This document shows, piece after piece, positions 8,940 through 17,342 of a stretch of DNA of 64,000 nucleotides. The stretch is from Alkalihalophilus marmarensis DSM 21297 (lineage in GTDB: Bacteria; Bacillota; Bacilli; Bacillales; Bacillaceae_D). Each line of letters starts with the position of its first letter. Positions within the stretch are counted from its first letter, which is position 1. Under the pieces are notes generated by a model that worked only from the letters and a program-made list of their open reading frames with translations, did no database searches and was not told the origin of the DNA. The translations under genes were made by a program, and so were the position numbers. The stretch is from the NCBI RefSeq assembly GCF_000474275.2, contig NZ_ATAE01000006.1, positions 1 to 64,000 on the forward strand, in the 5' to 3' direction.

Positions 8940-9585
8940 AGGCTGGGCATAACGGAATTGCTTAAATAAGAATAGAACAAAGCGCTTAAGTCACTGAAAA
9001 TGCATCTTCCTACAGTAGCTGTTGATTTCCGCTGCAAGGCACACGCTTCCCGCGGACGGCCCAGGAGCTCCTTGTCACTTAACTCCTGTGGGACCTCACT
9101 GGCCACGTACAGTATGAAAAGGTTCTCCCCTGCAGTAATTGTTGATTTCCGCTGCAGGCGCACGCTTTCCGCGGGCGGCCCGGGAGCCTCCTCGTCGCAA
9201 TTGGCTCCTGTGGGGTCTCCCTGGTCACGCGCATCCCGCTGGAGTCGGCGCCTTCCGCTCCAATCAACGTAGCATGTAGGTTAATAAGTGGTCCCTCACA
9301 TTGCAAGATAGTATTCAGTGACTTAGCTTTATAGTTAACATCATATAATTGGTGTTTCGATTGGTCTGATTCAAACGAAATCATTCAACTAAATCCGTCC
9401 CAAGCACATTACTTAGCGGATGAACTATGCGGAGACTCCCTGCGGTGCCTAGAGCAGGGCTGAGATCCCACAGGGCAAAAGCCCGAGGAAGCTCAGAGCT
9501 CACCGCGAAAAGCGAAGTGTATTTCAGGAGCGGGAATTCTCCTCTATCATACGTTCGTTTCAAAATGCTTTTGCCCCAGCCTCTA
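8937..9585. repeat. Composite intergenic repeat, copy A
   Basis: About 650 bp between convergent genes, bounded by imperfect inverted repeats TAGAGGCTGGGCA (8937-8949) and TGCCCCAGCCTCTA (9572-9585). Inside are two tandem copies of a GC-rich module 1 (about 9012-9110 and 9131-9268). The second starts GTTGATT and ends AATCAAC. A module 2 (about 9413-9535) is related to module 1 in inverted orientation. Related composites lie at 29158-29645 and 55996-56520. Short reading frames inside it on both strands are repeat-derived and are not annotated as genes. Confidence 0.8.
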
Positions 9586-9588
9586 TAT

Positions 9589-10422
9589 TTATTTTGATTC
9601 TGTAAACACAGACCCTAATTCCTTCGAACGGGCAATGGCTTTTAGGATAGCATCATGCATGGCATCCTGGCCGTTACGTTCACTTAAAAGCGTGATGCCA
9701 GCTTCCGTTGTTCCATTTGGACTCATCACTTCTTCGTATAATTCCCGAGATGATTTTGATGTGTCTTGAAGTCGTTTTCCAACACCGACAACCGTTTGCG
9801 TAATTAAAGCTGTAGCTTCCTCACTTGTTAATCCACTCTCAACAGCCGCCTTCTCCATCGCTTCAATGAGATAATAAAAGTAAGCAGGGCCGCTGCCGGC
9901 TACGCCGGTGACAGCATCCATTTTTTCTTCAGGAACGACAGTTACCGTACCTACAGCTGAAAATAATAGAGATACCGTTTCTAAGTCATCACCTGTTGAA
10001 TATCTGCCAGCACAGATGGCGGTTGCTGATGCTCCTACCTTAGCAGAAGTATTTGGCATCGTCCGAACGACCCTGCTCTTTGAGCCAGATAAATCCTCAA
10101 TATAACTAGAAGGGATCCCTGCAATAACTGAAATAATCAGCTTATCGTTATTTACTTTCTCTTTAATTTCTCGTACAGCTTCTTCAATATTTTTAGGTTT
10201 CATCGCTAAAACAATAATTTCCGCTTGTTCCACAGCCCATGTTCGGCTTGTGGTTGTTTGAATGTTGTATCTCATTTTTAATTTTTCGAGCTTAGTTGTA
10301 TCTGACAGGTTTGTGGCAATGATGTTATGTGGGTCTACGATTTGGTTTCGTATAAGTCCCCCAATGATTGCCTCTGCCATGGCACCTGCACCTAAAAAAG
10401 TAATCGTTTTATTTGTTAACAT
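9589..10422 (-). CDS. proC: Pyrroline-5-carboxylate reductase
   Basis: Reduces pyrroline-5-carboxylate to proline with NAD(P)H, the last step of the pathway. 277 residues: an N-terminal Rossmann motif FLGAGAMAEAIIGGL (about 9-23), and the conserved C-terminal substrate region AVTGVAGSGPAYFYYLIEAM followed by SPNGTTEAGI. It starts 7 nt after proA ends, so it is the third gene of proBAC. A ribosome site AAAGGATAGGTG overlaps the end of proA. In B. subtilis the proBA-linked reductase is ProI or a separate gene; here all three steps are in one operon. Confidence 0.93.
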   Translation of the reverse strand: MLTNKTITFLGAGAMAEAIIGGLIRNQIVDPHNIIATNLSDTTKLEKLKMRYNIQTTTSRTWAVEQAEIIVLAMKPKNIEEAVREIKEKVNNDKLIISVIAGIPSSYIEDLSGSKSRVVRTMPNTSAKVGASATAICAGRYSTGDDLETVSLLFSAVGTVTVVPEEKMDAVTGVAGSGPAYFYYLIEAMEKAAVESGLTSEEATALITQTVVGVGKRLQDTSKSSRELYEEVMSPNGTTEAGITLLSERNGQDAMHDAILKAIARSKELGSVFTESK

Positions 10423-10429
10423 AGGTCAC

Positions 10430-11677
10430 CTATCCTTTAATTTGTCCGTTCCCTAAAATCAGGTATTTGTTTGAAGTCAGGGCGTTCAGCCCCATTGGCC
10501 CTCTAGCATGTAATTTTTGTGTGCTTATTCCAATTTCGGCCCCAAAACCAAATTCAAATCCATCCGTAAACCTGGTTGAAGCGTTGTGATAAATAGCAGC
10601 TGCATCCACAAAATTTTGGAATGTAAGGACATGTTCTTTAGTCTCGCTGATGATGGCTTCAGAATGTTTTGTGCCGTATTTTCGTATATGTGCAATCGCT
10701 TCATCAATAGAAGGGACGATTCGAACCGCAAGTTTTAAATCTAAATATTCGTCTGCCCAATCAGATTCTGTGGCTTCCTTAATGCGCTCATCCATTGAAC
10801 AAGCAGCCTGATCTCCGAAAAAGGTTACCCCTCTTACTTCAAGTTGGTCAAGCAGACTTTGTAAATGTTCATTTGCAAATCCTTGATGGATGATTACTGT
10901 TTCTGCTGCATTACATACAGATGGACGCTGTGTTTTCGCGTTGACGACAATTGATTTTGTTAGCTCGAAATCAGCTGAATGATCAACATAGATGTGACAA
11001 TTTCCTACACCTGTCTCAATGACCGGGACGGTTGCTTTTTCAATGACTGCTTGAATTAAGGAAGCTCCCCCTCGTGGAATAAGTACATCTACATATTCGT
11101 TGCATGTAAATAGGTGTTCCGCCGTCGCTCGATTTGTATCTTCAATTAACTGAATCGCCTCTACAGGAAGGGAAGCCTTGCTAAGCGCGCCTTGCAATAC
11201 ATTGACTAGGGCTATATTGGAATGAATGGCTGTAGAACTGCCTCGTAAAATGACTGCATTTCCAGTTTTTAAACATAGGGCAGCTGCATCCACTGTTACA
11301 TTCGGCCTTGCTTCATAAATCATGCCGACAACTCCTAGCGGCACGCGTACGTTTTGAATATGAAGCCCGTTAGGTCTCTCCCATTCACTCGTCACCTCAC
11401 CTACAGGGTCATTTAGTTCGGCTACTTGTTCAGTGGCAGAGGCAATTTCTTCTAAACGGTCTACAGTAAGAGTAAGGCGGTCAATCATCGTTTCACTCAT
11501 CCCGTTTGCTCTTTGAGCTTCTACATCTTTTGCATTTTCATTTAATAAAAATGCCTGGTTTATTCTAAGTTCATCAGCAATGACTTTGAGAGCAGCATTC
11601 TTTTGGTCTGTTGTTAAGTTTGCTAAAAGATGGGCAATTTCTTTTGCATTTTTTGCTTTTGTGTATACTTCATTCAT
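10430..11677 (-). CDS. proA: Gamma-glutamyl phosphate reductase
   Basis: Reduces glutamyl-5-phosphate to the semialdehyde that cyclises to pyrroline-5-carboxylate. 415 residues of the aldehyde dehydrogenase fold with GVVGMIYEARPNVTVDAAALCLKTGN-type N-terminal signature (about 105-130, read in pieces), the catalytic Cys in PSVCNAAETV, and the family end motif HARGPMGLNALTS. The ATG at 11677 follows AAAGGAG by 10 nt; a longer start at 11710 has no ribosome site. It follows proB by 2 nt and its ribosome site lies in proB, implying coupled translation. Confidence 0.95.
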   Translation of the reverse strand: MNEVYTKAKNAKEIAHLLANLTTDQKNAALKVIADELRINQAFLLNENAKDVEAQRANGMSETMIDRLTLTVDRLEEIASATEQVAELNDPVGEVTSEWERPNGLHIQNVRVPLGVVGMIYEARPNVTVDAAALCLKTGNAVILRGSSTAIHSNIALVNVLQGALSKASLPVEAIQLIEDTNRATAEHLFTCNEYVDVLIPRGGASLIQAVIEKATVPVIETGVGNCHIYVDHSADFELTKSIVVNAKTQRPSVCNAAETVIIHQGFANEHLQSLLDQLEVRGVTFFGDQAACSMDERIKEATESDWADEYLDLKLAVRIVPSIDEAIAHIRKYGTKHSEAIISETKEHVLTFQNFVDAAAIYHNASTRFTDGFEFGFGAEIGISTQKLHARGPMGLNALTSNKYLILGNGQIKG

Positions 11678-11679
11678 TT

Positions 11680-12801
11680 CTAGATTCTCTCCTTTGTGAG
11701 TGGGACCCACTGATCACGGTGAATGGCCACTGGTTTAGTCAGCTTGATTTGTTCATTGGCTTGAATGCTTTGCATGCCTTTAATCAACATTAAATCACTA
11801 GCAGATAGTGTCGTTTGTCCTTTGCCAATGACTGCATTTTTTTCATTTACAATTTCAACGACATCATTTTCGTGAAAACGTCCAATAACGTCTACTACAC
11901 CAACTGGCAGCAGGCTTTTGCCTTCAAAAAGCAAGGCTCTCTCTGCTCCTTTATCGATTTTGATTTGGCCTGATGCCTCAGAGTGCACGGCCAGCCATTG
12001 TTTAGAAGCTGGCATAACGCTCGCATGTTTAAATGATCCAATATACGTTCCATCACCTTTACCTAGCAAGAGATCTTCAAGTGTTGTCTCCCCGCTAGAT
12101 TTTCCGATAAACACATTCACTCCAAATGGGGTAGCTGTCTTAGCTGCCATTAGTTTAGATTTCATTCCACCTGTGCCAACCTTAGACCCTGAATCACCTG
12201 CATAAGCGAAAAGGTCTTCAGTTACTTCAGGAATATAGTGAAACTTTTTAGCATTAGGGTTTTGATTTGGATTAGAATCATATAGACCATTCACATCCGT
12301 AATCATACAAAGGGCATCGGCATGTATAAACCCGCTGACTAGAGCGGAAAGCATGTCATTATCACCGAAAGTTAACTCTTCAATCGAAGTTGAGTCGTTT
12401 TCATTAATGATCGGAATAGCTGAACGCTTCAATAATTCAGTTAGCGTTTGCAAGGCATTTTGGTAACGCTTCTGATCTTTAAAGTCTTCTCTAGTTAAAA
12501 GCAGCTGAGCAGCTGTAAGATCATGTGCTGCAAATTCTGCAAGATAAGCTTGCATTAACAAACCTTGACCAACTGCAGCAGCAGCTTGTTTGCCCGCTGT
12601 TGTGGAAGGACGGGATGGATAACCGAGCGCAGAAAAACCTGCCGCTATTGCCCCAGAAGATACTAATACGACTTCATGGCCAAGTTTTTTTGCATGAGCA
12701 ATGGCCCTGACATGCTCGCGTAATTTTGTCAGACATAGCGCGCCATTAGCGCCTGTAAGGGAGCTGCTTCCTACTTTCATAACTAATCGTTGACGGTTCA
12801 T
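11680..12801 (-). CDS. proB: Glutamate 5-kinase
   Basis: Phosphorylates glutamate to open proline synthesis. 373 residues: an amino-acid kinase domain (about 1-255) with MKVGSSSLT near the start, [17 protein letters not shown] and [12 protein letters not shown]; then a C-terminal PUA domain (about 275-360). The ATG at 12801 lies 8 nt after AGAAGG; an in-frame ATG 27 nt earlier would include the ribosome site within the gene. First gene of the operon, read from the proline T-box leader. ProB is usually feedback-inhibited by proline, adding a second layer to the T-box control. Confidence 0.94.
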   Translation of the reverse strand: MNRQRLVMKVGSSSLTGANGALCLTKLREHVRAIAHAKKLGHEVVLVSSGAIAAGFSALGYPSRPSTTAGKQAAAAVGQGLLMQAYLAEFAAHDLTAAQLLLTREDFKDQKRYQNALQTLTELLKRSAIPIINENDSTSIEELTFGDNDMLSALVSGFIHADALCMITDVNGLYDSNPNQNPNAKKFHYIPEVTEDLFAYAGDSGSKVGTGGMKSKLMAAKTATPFGVNVFIGKSSGETTLEDLLLGKGDGTYIGSFKHASVMPASKQWLAVHSEASGQIKIDKGAERALLFEGKSLLPVGVVDVIGRFHENDVVEIVNEKNAVIGKGQTTLSASDLMLIKGMQSIQANEQIKLTKPVAIHRDQWVPLTKERI

Positions 12802-12859
12802 AATCAATGCCTTCTTTCTTTGGATCATTTATATTACATGCATCTTGTTTTTACTAAAT

Positions 12860-13106
12860 AAAAAACCCTTCCATCCTTATCTATAAATAAGGACGGAAGG
12901 GTTGCATCCGCGGTACCACCTTGATTGGCATAAAATTATGCCCGCTCTAACATCCGTATCGTGGATGAGACGGTCAGGCTTTTACCAGACTGCTCAAGGG
13001 CAGGTTCCGCTACAACAGGGGTGATGGTCCTCTCAGCCGGTGAGACCACTCTCTTTTCACATGAAGTATGCGTACTATTCCCAATCAACGCACATTTGAT
13101 TTAATT
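12860..13106 (-). promoter_or_regulatory. T-box riboswitch (tRNA-Pro) of proBAC
   Basis: On the minus strand AAGGTGGTACCGCGG (12922-12908) is the T-box sequence that pairs with the uncharged tRNA end. It is followed by a terminator stem (12903-12862, ACCCTTCC paired with GGAAGGGT) and a T run. Stem I lies upstream at about 12985-13085. The likely specifier codon is CCT (proline) at 13004-13002 in the context GAACCTGCC. Proline starvation would leave tRNA-Pro uncharged, stabilise the antiterminator and allow proBAC transcription. The T-box and terminator are certain; the specifier position is my reading of stem I and less sure. Confidence 0.92.
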
Positions 13107-13112
13107 TTTATT

Positions 13113-13141
13113 ATTATAATCACGCAAGCATTTTTAGTCAA
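13113..13141 (-). promoter_or_regulatory. Sigma-A promoter of proBAC
   Basis: Minus strand TTGACT (13141-13136), a 17-nt spacer and a perfect TATAAT (13118-13113). Transcription should start near 13106, just before the T-box leader. Confidence 0.85.
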
Positions 13142-13256
13142 GTAGAAATCTGAAGATTCACACAACTTTAAAGCGCTTTCATAGAAAACTTTTGCTACTC
13201 ATAATGGACCGGGTTACACTAATAAAGGATCCTTTATTATATGTAGGAGTGAGATC

Positions 13257-14054
13257 ATGAGTGAGTTTACACGTCTAGAAAACAAAGTAATATGGATAAC
13301 AGGCGCATCAAGCGGTCTAGGAAAACAATTAGCTATAGATGCGGCAGCCGCTGGTGCGGTGCTGGTGTTATTAGCTAGAAATGAAGCTAAGCTTAAAGAG
13401 GTGCAGCAAGTCATCCAAGAAAATTCCGGTCAAGCTCATATTTATACACTTGATATTAGCAAACCTGAGGATATAGAAGCAAGTGTCAAAAACATAGTCG
13501 AAAAAGTCCAAAGAGTTGATATACTTATTAATAATGCTGGCTTTGGAGTTTTCGATTATGCCGATCGAATGAATATATCTGATACGAAAGAAATGTTTGA
13601 TGTGAATGTTCTTGGCCTGATTGAAATGACGAGAGCAGTACTGCCATTGATGAAAAAAGCAAATCAAGGCCATATCATCAATGTCGCTTCTCAGGCTGGA
13701 AAGCTCGCTACACCTAAATCAAGTGTATATGCTGCTACAAAGCATGCAGTATTAGGCTACACGAATGCGCTTCGTCTTGAGCTAGAAGATACAAATATTC
13801 ATGTAACAGCTGTGAACCCTGGTCCGATTCGTACTCCTTTTTTTGACCGTGCTGATGAGGATGGGAGTTATGTGGCTAATATTGAAAAGTTCATGCTGGA
13901 CCCGGAATACGTATCAAATGAAATTTTAAAAGTGATTGAAAAGCCAACACGGGAAATTAACCTTCCGAAATGGATGGGGTTTGGATCAAAACTATACCAG
14001 TTGATGCCTGGTGTGGTAGAGAAGCTTGCAGGCAGTAAATTACGACAGAAATAA
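13257..14054 (+). CDS. Short-chain dehydrogenase (YqjQ-like)
   Basis: 265-residue classical SDR oxidoreductase. It has the NAD(P)-binding TGASSGLG (about 15-22), NNAGFG near 91, the catalytic Ser in VASQAG and the YxxxK motif YAATKHA near 160. The C-terminal helix region LPKWMGFGSKLYQLMPGVVEKL is like that of the DltE/YqjQ group. Substrate unknown. Ribosome site GGAGTGAGATC before ATG. It is divergent from proBAC and followed 13 nt later by a small Cys-rich protein gene. Confidence 0.85.
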   Translation: MSEFTRLENKVIWITGASSGLGKQLAIDAAAAGAVLVLLARNEAKLKEVQQVIQENSGQAHIYTLDISKPEDIEASVKNIVEKVQRVDILINNAGFGVFDYADRMNISDTKEMFDVNVLGLIEMTRAVLPLMKKANQGHIINVASQAGKLATPKSSVYAATKHAVLGYTNALRLELEDTNIHVTAVNPGPIRTPFFDRADEDGSYVANIEKFMLDPEYVSNEILKVIEKPTREINLPKWMGFGSKLYQLMPGVVEKLAGSKLRQK

Positions 14055-14067
14055 AATGGAGGTAACA

Positions 14068-14253
14068 GTGAAAAATAAATTCCATTGCTGTGCGACCTGT
14101 ATTCATTTTAAGGCAGCCAGGGTTAATGATCACATGCACTATTTTTGCCAAAGACTTGGGTATGAAACCAAGCCTTCTTATCAATTTTCATGCTGGGAGC
14201 CGAAAGAACAAGTAAAGAAGCTGATGAAGAAGCGTCTTTCCTCTGATGATTGA
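14068..14253 (+). CDS. Small Cys-rich protein, probable zinc-binding
   Basis: 61 residues. Pairs of cysteines in HCCATC near the N-terminus, then YFCQRLGYETKPSYQFSCW, give five Cys and several His in a short chain, which suggests a structural zinc site. GTG start at 14068, placed because GGAGG lies 6-10 nt upstream; a longer reading frame would begin inside the preceding dehydrogenase gene. It lies 13 nt downstream of that gene and is probably co-transcribed. I do not know the function. Confidence 0.7.
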   Translation: MKNKFHCCATCIHFKAARVNDHMHYFCQRLGYETKPSYQFSCWEPKEQVKKLMKKRLSSDD

Positions 14254-14327
14254 TAAAAGAACCTAGTAAAAACTATGGTAAATGAATCAGCCTCCCATTA
14301 ACATGTGACTAACCAAGTGAATACAAA

Positions 14328-14358
14328 AATCAAGGTCCACCTCGGACCTTGATTTTTT
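14328..14358. terminator. Bidirectional terminator
   Basis: AATCAAGGTCC and GGACCTTGATT form an 11-bp stem with A and T runs on either side. It ends the dehydrogenase/Cys-rich transcript on plus and the small gene at 14362-14520 on minus. Confidence 0.88.
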
Positions 14359-14361
14359 TGT

Positions 14362-14520
14362 TTAGAAGAAATCTAAATCTCTTTGTTGATTGATTTGCTC
14401 AGGCTTCTTTGCAGGATCATCTTCCGGTGTATAAGCAATTAAAATGACACCGAGATCTTGCTCAAGCTGACGGACAGTTTGTAATTGATTTTGCTCTAAA
14501 CGAGCTACGGGATAATTCAT
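14362..14520 (-). CDS. Conserved-looking small protein, 52 residues
   Basis: Reads MNYPVARLEQNQLQTVRQLE, then EQDLGVILIAY, and ends in RDLDFF. ATG at 14520 with AGAGG 8 nt upstream; another ATG at 14526 is too close to the ribosome site. No membrane segment; an amphipathic helix is likely at 7-22. It has its own terminator at the stop codon, which supports a real gene. The style is like the short uncharacterised cytosolic proteins of bacilli; I cannot name it. Confidence 0.65.
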   Translation of the reverse strand: MNYPVARLEQNQLQTVRQLEQDLGVILIAYTPEDDPAKKPEQINQQRDLDFF

Positions 14521-14708
14521 GTACATCACCTCTACTCTTATTATTTACTTAGAAGTACTCTCTATACAAAACACGAGGAATGAACTTCAAATAAAAAAAT
14601 CGCACTTTTGGGTAATCGCCTGAATAACATAATTTATGGGTAGAGGACCTTAAGCTGTGCAGGTTTTAGAGAGAAAATGTGATATTTCCCAAGAGGGGCT
14701 GATAAAAT

Positions 14709-16556
14709 ATGTGTGGTATTACTGGGTGGATTGACTGGCGGCGCGATATGAGAAAAGAAGATGCGGAAGTATTAAAGATGGCTGAAACCCTCAATAGAAG
14801 GGGGCCAGATGATATGAATGTGTGGACTTCTAAGCATGTGGGCTTTGGTCACGCAAGACTTATTGTTGTTGACCCAGAAGGCGGAATACAGCCGATGAGC
14901 AGAACGTATAAAAATAAAACCTATACGATCTGTTATAACGGTGAATTATACAATACAGAAGATATTCGTAAAGAGCTGCTATCAGCTGGTCATGACTTTA
15001 GCGGACATTCCGACACTGAGGTATTATTGAAGTCTTATATTGAATGGGGTTATCAATGCCTCGAAAAATTAAATGGAATCTTTGCTTTTGCCATTTGGAA
15101 TGATCAAGATGAAAGTCTGTTTATGGCAAGAGATAGACTTGGAGTAAAGCCTTTATTTTATACAGTAAGAAACGGGTGTTTATTATTTGGTTCAGAGTTG
15201 AAAGCACTGCTGGCTCATCGTGATATAGAGCCTGTTGTTGATCGTGAAGGCATTGCAGAAATTATGGGACTAGGACCGTCTCGAACACCTGGCCATGGGG
15301 TGTTCAAAGATATAAATGAGCTTCGTCCTGCTCATATGTTAATTTATGACCGGAATGGTGCGAAAATCAGCCGTTACTGGACACTTAAAAGTAAACCCCA
15401 CCCCCATTCAATGGAGGAAACCGCTGCACATATTCGTGAATTAATGGAAGATATTGTGGAGAGGCAATTATTTGCTGACGTACCAGTCGGTTTATTTTTA
15501 TCTGGCGGGGTTGATTCAAGCGCGTTAACAGCCTTAGCTGCAAAGGTACATGAAAAGCAAGGATTAGGTGCCGTTCGAAGTTATTCGGTTGATTATGATG
15601 AAAATGATAAATACTTTAAAGCAAATGATTTTCAGCCTAATGCAGACGGACCGTGGATAAAGCTCGTTTCTGATTCATATAAAACAAAGCACTATAACGC
15701 CAGCATTTCAATTGATGAACTAGCAAATCAGCTGAAAGAAGCTGTTCGGGTACGGGATTTACCAGGTATGGCAGATATAGACTCATCTCTTTTATGGTTT
15801 TGTAAAGAAATAAAAAAAGATGTAACTGTTGGACTCTCAGGTGAATGTGCGGATGAAATTTTTGGGGGATACCCGTGGTTTCATAAACCTGAGATCATGA
15901 ATGTTGATATGTTTCCATGGATGCGCTCCATTGATGAACGGCAAGATTTATTAAATGAAAAATGGCAGAAGAAAGTCAACTTAAAAAGATATGTATACGA
16001 CAGGTATAAAGAAACAATCACTGAAACACCAAGATTCAATGGTGACACGAAAGAAGAGGCAAGAAGAAGAGAGATCTCTTATTTAAATATCATTTGGTTT
16101 ATGACCAATCTATTAGATAGAAAAGATCGTATGAGTATGGGTGCAAGTCTTGAAGTGCGCGTTCCTTTTTCAGACCATCGCTTAGTTGAGTATGTATGGA
16201 ATATCCCATGGGAGATGAAACAATTAGGCGGAAGAGAAAAAGGAATTCTGCGAAAATCATTAGAGGGCTTATTGCCAGATGAGATTTTGTATCGAAAGAA
16301 AAGCCCTTATCCTAAGACCCATCACCCGAGCTACACAGAAGCTGTTCAAAAAGGGATCCAAGAGATTCTAGATCAAGATGATTCGCCCATTTTTGAATTT
16401 ATTAATAAAGAAAAGCTGAGAGAAATAGCTGATAGCGGAGGACTTTCAACTGGCACACCTTATTTTGGGCAGTTGATGGCAGGACCACAGCTTTTAGCAC
16501 ATTTTATTCAGATGGACTTTTGGCTGAGAGAATACGGTGTCAAAATAGAAGGGTAA
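14709..16556 (+). CDS. asnO: Asparagine synthetase, glutamine-hydrolysing (AsnO type)
   Basis: Makes asparagine from aspartate, ATP and glutamine-derived ammonia. 615 residues: class II glutaminase domain with the nucleophile Cys2 (MCGITGW), RRGPDD and CYNGELYN; then an ATP-binding synthetase domain with the pyrophosphatase motif SGGVDSS near 265 and SGECADEIFGGYPW near 380. Length and N-terminal pattern match B. subtilis AsnO/YisO, which is needed for sporulation, more than AsnB (about 632) or AsnH. Weak upstream ribosome site (AAGAGGGG). Single gene with a terminator after it. Confidence 0.88.
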   Translation: MCGITGWIDWRRDMRKEDAEVLKMAETLNRRGPDDMNVWTSKHVGFGHARLIVVDPEGGIQPMSRTYKNKTYTICYNGELYNTEDIRKELLSAGHDFSGHSDTEVLLKSYIEWGYQCLEKLNGIFAFAIWNDQDESLFMARDRLGVKPLFYTVRNGCLLFGSELKALLAHRDIEPVVDREGIAEIMGLGPSRTPGHGVFKDINELRPAHMLIYDRNGAKISRYWTLKSKPHPHSMEETAAHIRELMEDIVERQLFADVPVGLFLSGGVDSSALTALAAKVHEKQGLGAVRSYSVDYDENDKYFKANDFQPNADGPWIKLVSDSYKTKHYNASISIDELANQLKEAVRVRDLPGMADIDSSLLWFCKEIKKDVTVGLSGECADEIFGGYPWFHKPEIMNVDMFPWMRSIDERQDLLNEKWQKKVNLKRYVYDRYKETITETPRFNGDTKEEARRREISYLNIIWFMTNLLDRKDRMSMGASLEVRVPFSDHRLVEYVWNIPWEMKQLGGREKGILRKSLEGLLPDEILYRKKSPYPKTHHPSYTEAVQKGIQEILDQDDSPIFEFINKEKLREIADSGGLSTGTPYFGQLMAGPQLLAHFIQMDFWLREYGVKIEG

Positions 16557-16560
16557 TTAG

Positions 16561-16593
16561 AGAACGGCCTTACGTTGTAGGGCTGTTTTTTAT
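16561..16593 (+). terminator. Probable terminator of asnO
   Basis: ACGGCCTTAC and GTAGGGCTGT form an imperfect stem with a 3-nt loop followed by T6, starting 5 nt after the stop codon. Confidence 0.7.
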
Positions 16594-16657
16594 ATTGTAG
16601 ATTTATTTAGAGGTTGCATGTACAGGTAAGGTGAAGTAAGATATTCAGTAATGAACG

Positions 16658-16686
16658 AAATGACCGTTTTCGTAAAATGGTCATTT
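16658..16686. promoter_or_regulatory. TetR operator upstream of the tetR gene
   Basis: AAATGACCGTTTT and AAAATGGTCATTT form a 13-bp inverted repeat with a 3-nt centre and one mismatch, ending 15 nt before the regulator start. The ATGAC/GTCAT half-sites are 15 bp apart, as in the second site at 17302-17326. This fits autorepression. Confidence 0.7.
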
Positions 16687-16701
16687 TGCAAGGGTGATGA
16701 T

Positions 16702-17277
16702 ATGTTAGCAAATAAAAAAGAAATGATTTTAGAGGCTGCTGGTCAATCTTTTTCGATGTTTGGATACAAAGGAACAACGATTGATCAAGTTGCAAAGCTT
16801 GCCAATATTGGTAAAGGAACCATCTATACAGCGTTTAAAAGCAAGGAAGAATTATTTGAAGCAGTCTTAAATCAAATTATTATTGAAGTGAAAGATGTAT
16901 TTGAGCGGGCTTTTCTAGACAGTAGAAGTATGGATGACAACATCAGTCATGCGCTGCATGATTTGCTTGAATTCAGGCAGCAGCATGTACTCTTAAATAA
17001 GTTGACTCAAGAAGCGTCTGCTATTCGTTCCATTCCTGCAAAAAATGCACTAACTGAAGTTGAAAAAGTCATTATTGAATCGATCACACAGCAAATTAAA
17101 CGAGGGATCGAGCACGGGAAAGTTAAGGTTTCAGACCCAAAGTTGACCGCATTCATGGTGTATAAGTCTTATATGGCATTAGCTATTGAATTTACAGAGA
17201 TGTTTGAACCTATCGATAAACAAAAGATTATCAAGTTATTTAAGAGTCATTTAACGAAAGGTCTGCTTAGTGACTAG
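16702..17277 (+). CDS. TetR/AcrR-family regulator (YhgD-like)
   Basis: 191 residues. N-terminal helix-turn-helix about 8-52 with ILEAAGQSFSMFGYKGTTID and IGKGTIYTAFKSKEELFEAV, the usual TetR pattern; the C-terminal ligand domain is helical and not specific. The ATG at 16702 is chosen (GGGTGATGAT upstream); an ATG 51 nt earlier would put the operator inside the gene. It is followed 65 nt later by a YhgE/Pip membrane protein, the same order as yhgD-yhgE in B. subtilis, and both have matching operators, so it likely represses itself and the transporter-like gene. Confidence 0.85.
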   Translation: MLANKKEMILEAAGQSFSMFGYKGTTIDQVAKLANIGKGTIYTAFKSKEELFEAVLNQIIIEVKDVFERAFLDSRSMDDNISHALHDLLEFRQQHVLLNKLTQEASAIRSIPAKNALTEVEKVIIESITQQIKRGIEHGKVKVSDPKLTAFMVYKSYMALAIEFTEMFEPIDKQKIIKLFKSHLTKGLLSD

Positions 17278-17301
17278 GAGACCTTTTCATTTTAATAAAA
17301 A

Positions 17302-17326
17302 ATGACCAATTGAACAAATCAGTCAT
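17302..17326. promoter_or_regulatory. Second TetR operator, upstream of the yhgE-like gene
   Basis: ATGACC and AGTCAT half-sites with the inner bases AATTGAACAAATC; the ATGAC/GTCAT distance is 15 bp, as at 16660-16684. It ends 16 nt before the chosen start codon of the membrane protein gene. Confidence 0.6.
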
Positions 17327-17342
17327 AAATTGGAGTGGTTGC

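Noticed and set aside
8645-9563. Several overlapping reading frames of 60-172 codons on both strands
   Set aside because: They lie in, or run into, composite repeat copy A, have no ribosome sites, and their frames are opened by its GC-rich modules. The longest also antiparallels the end of the flavoprotein gene.
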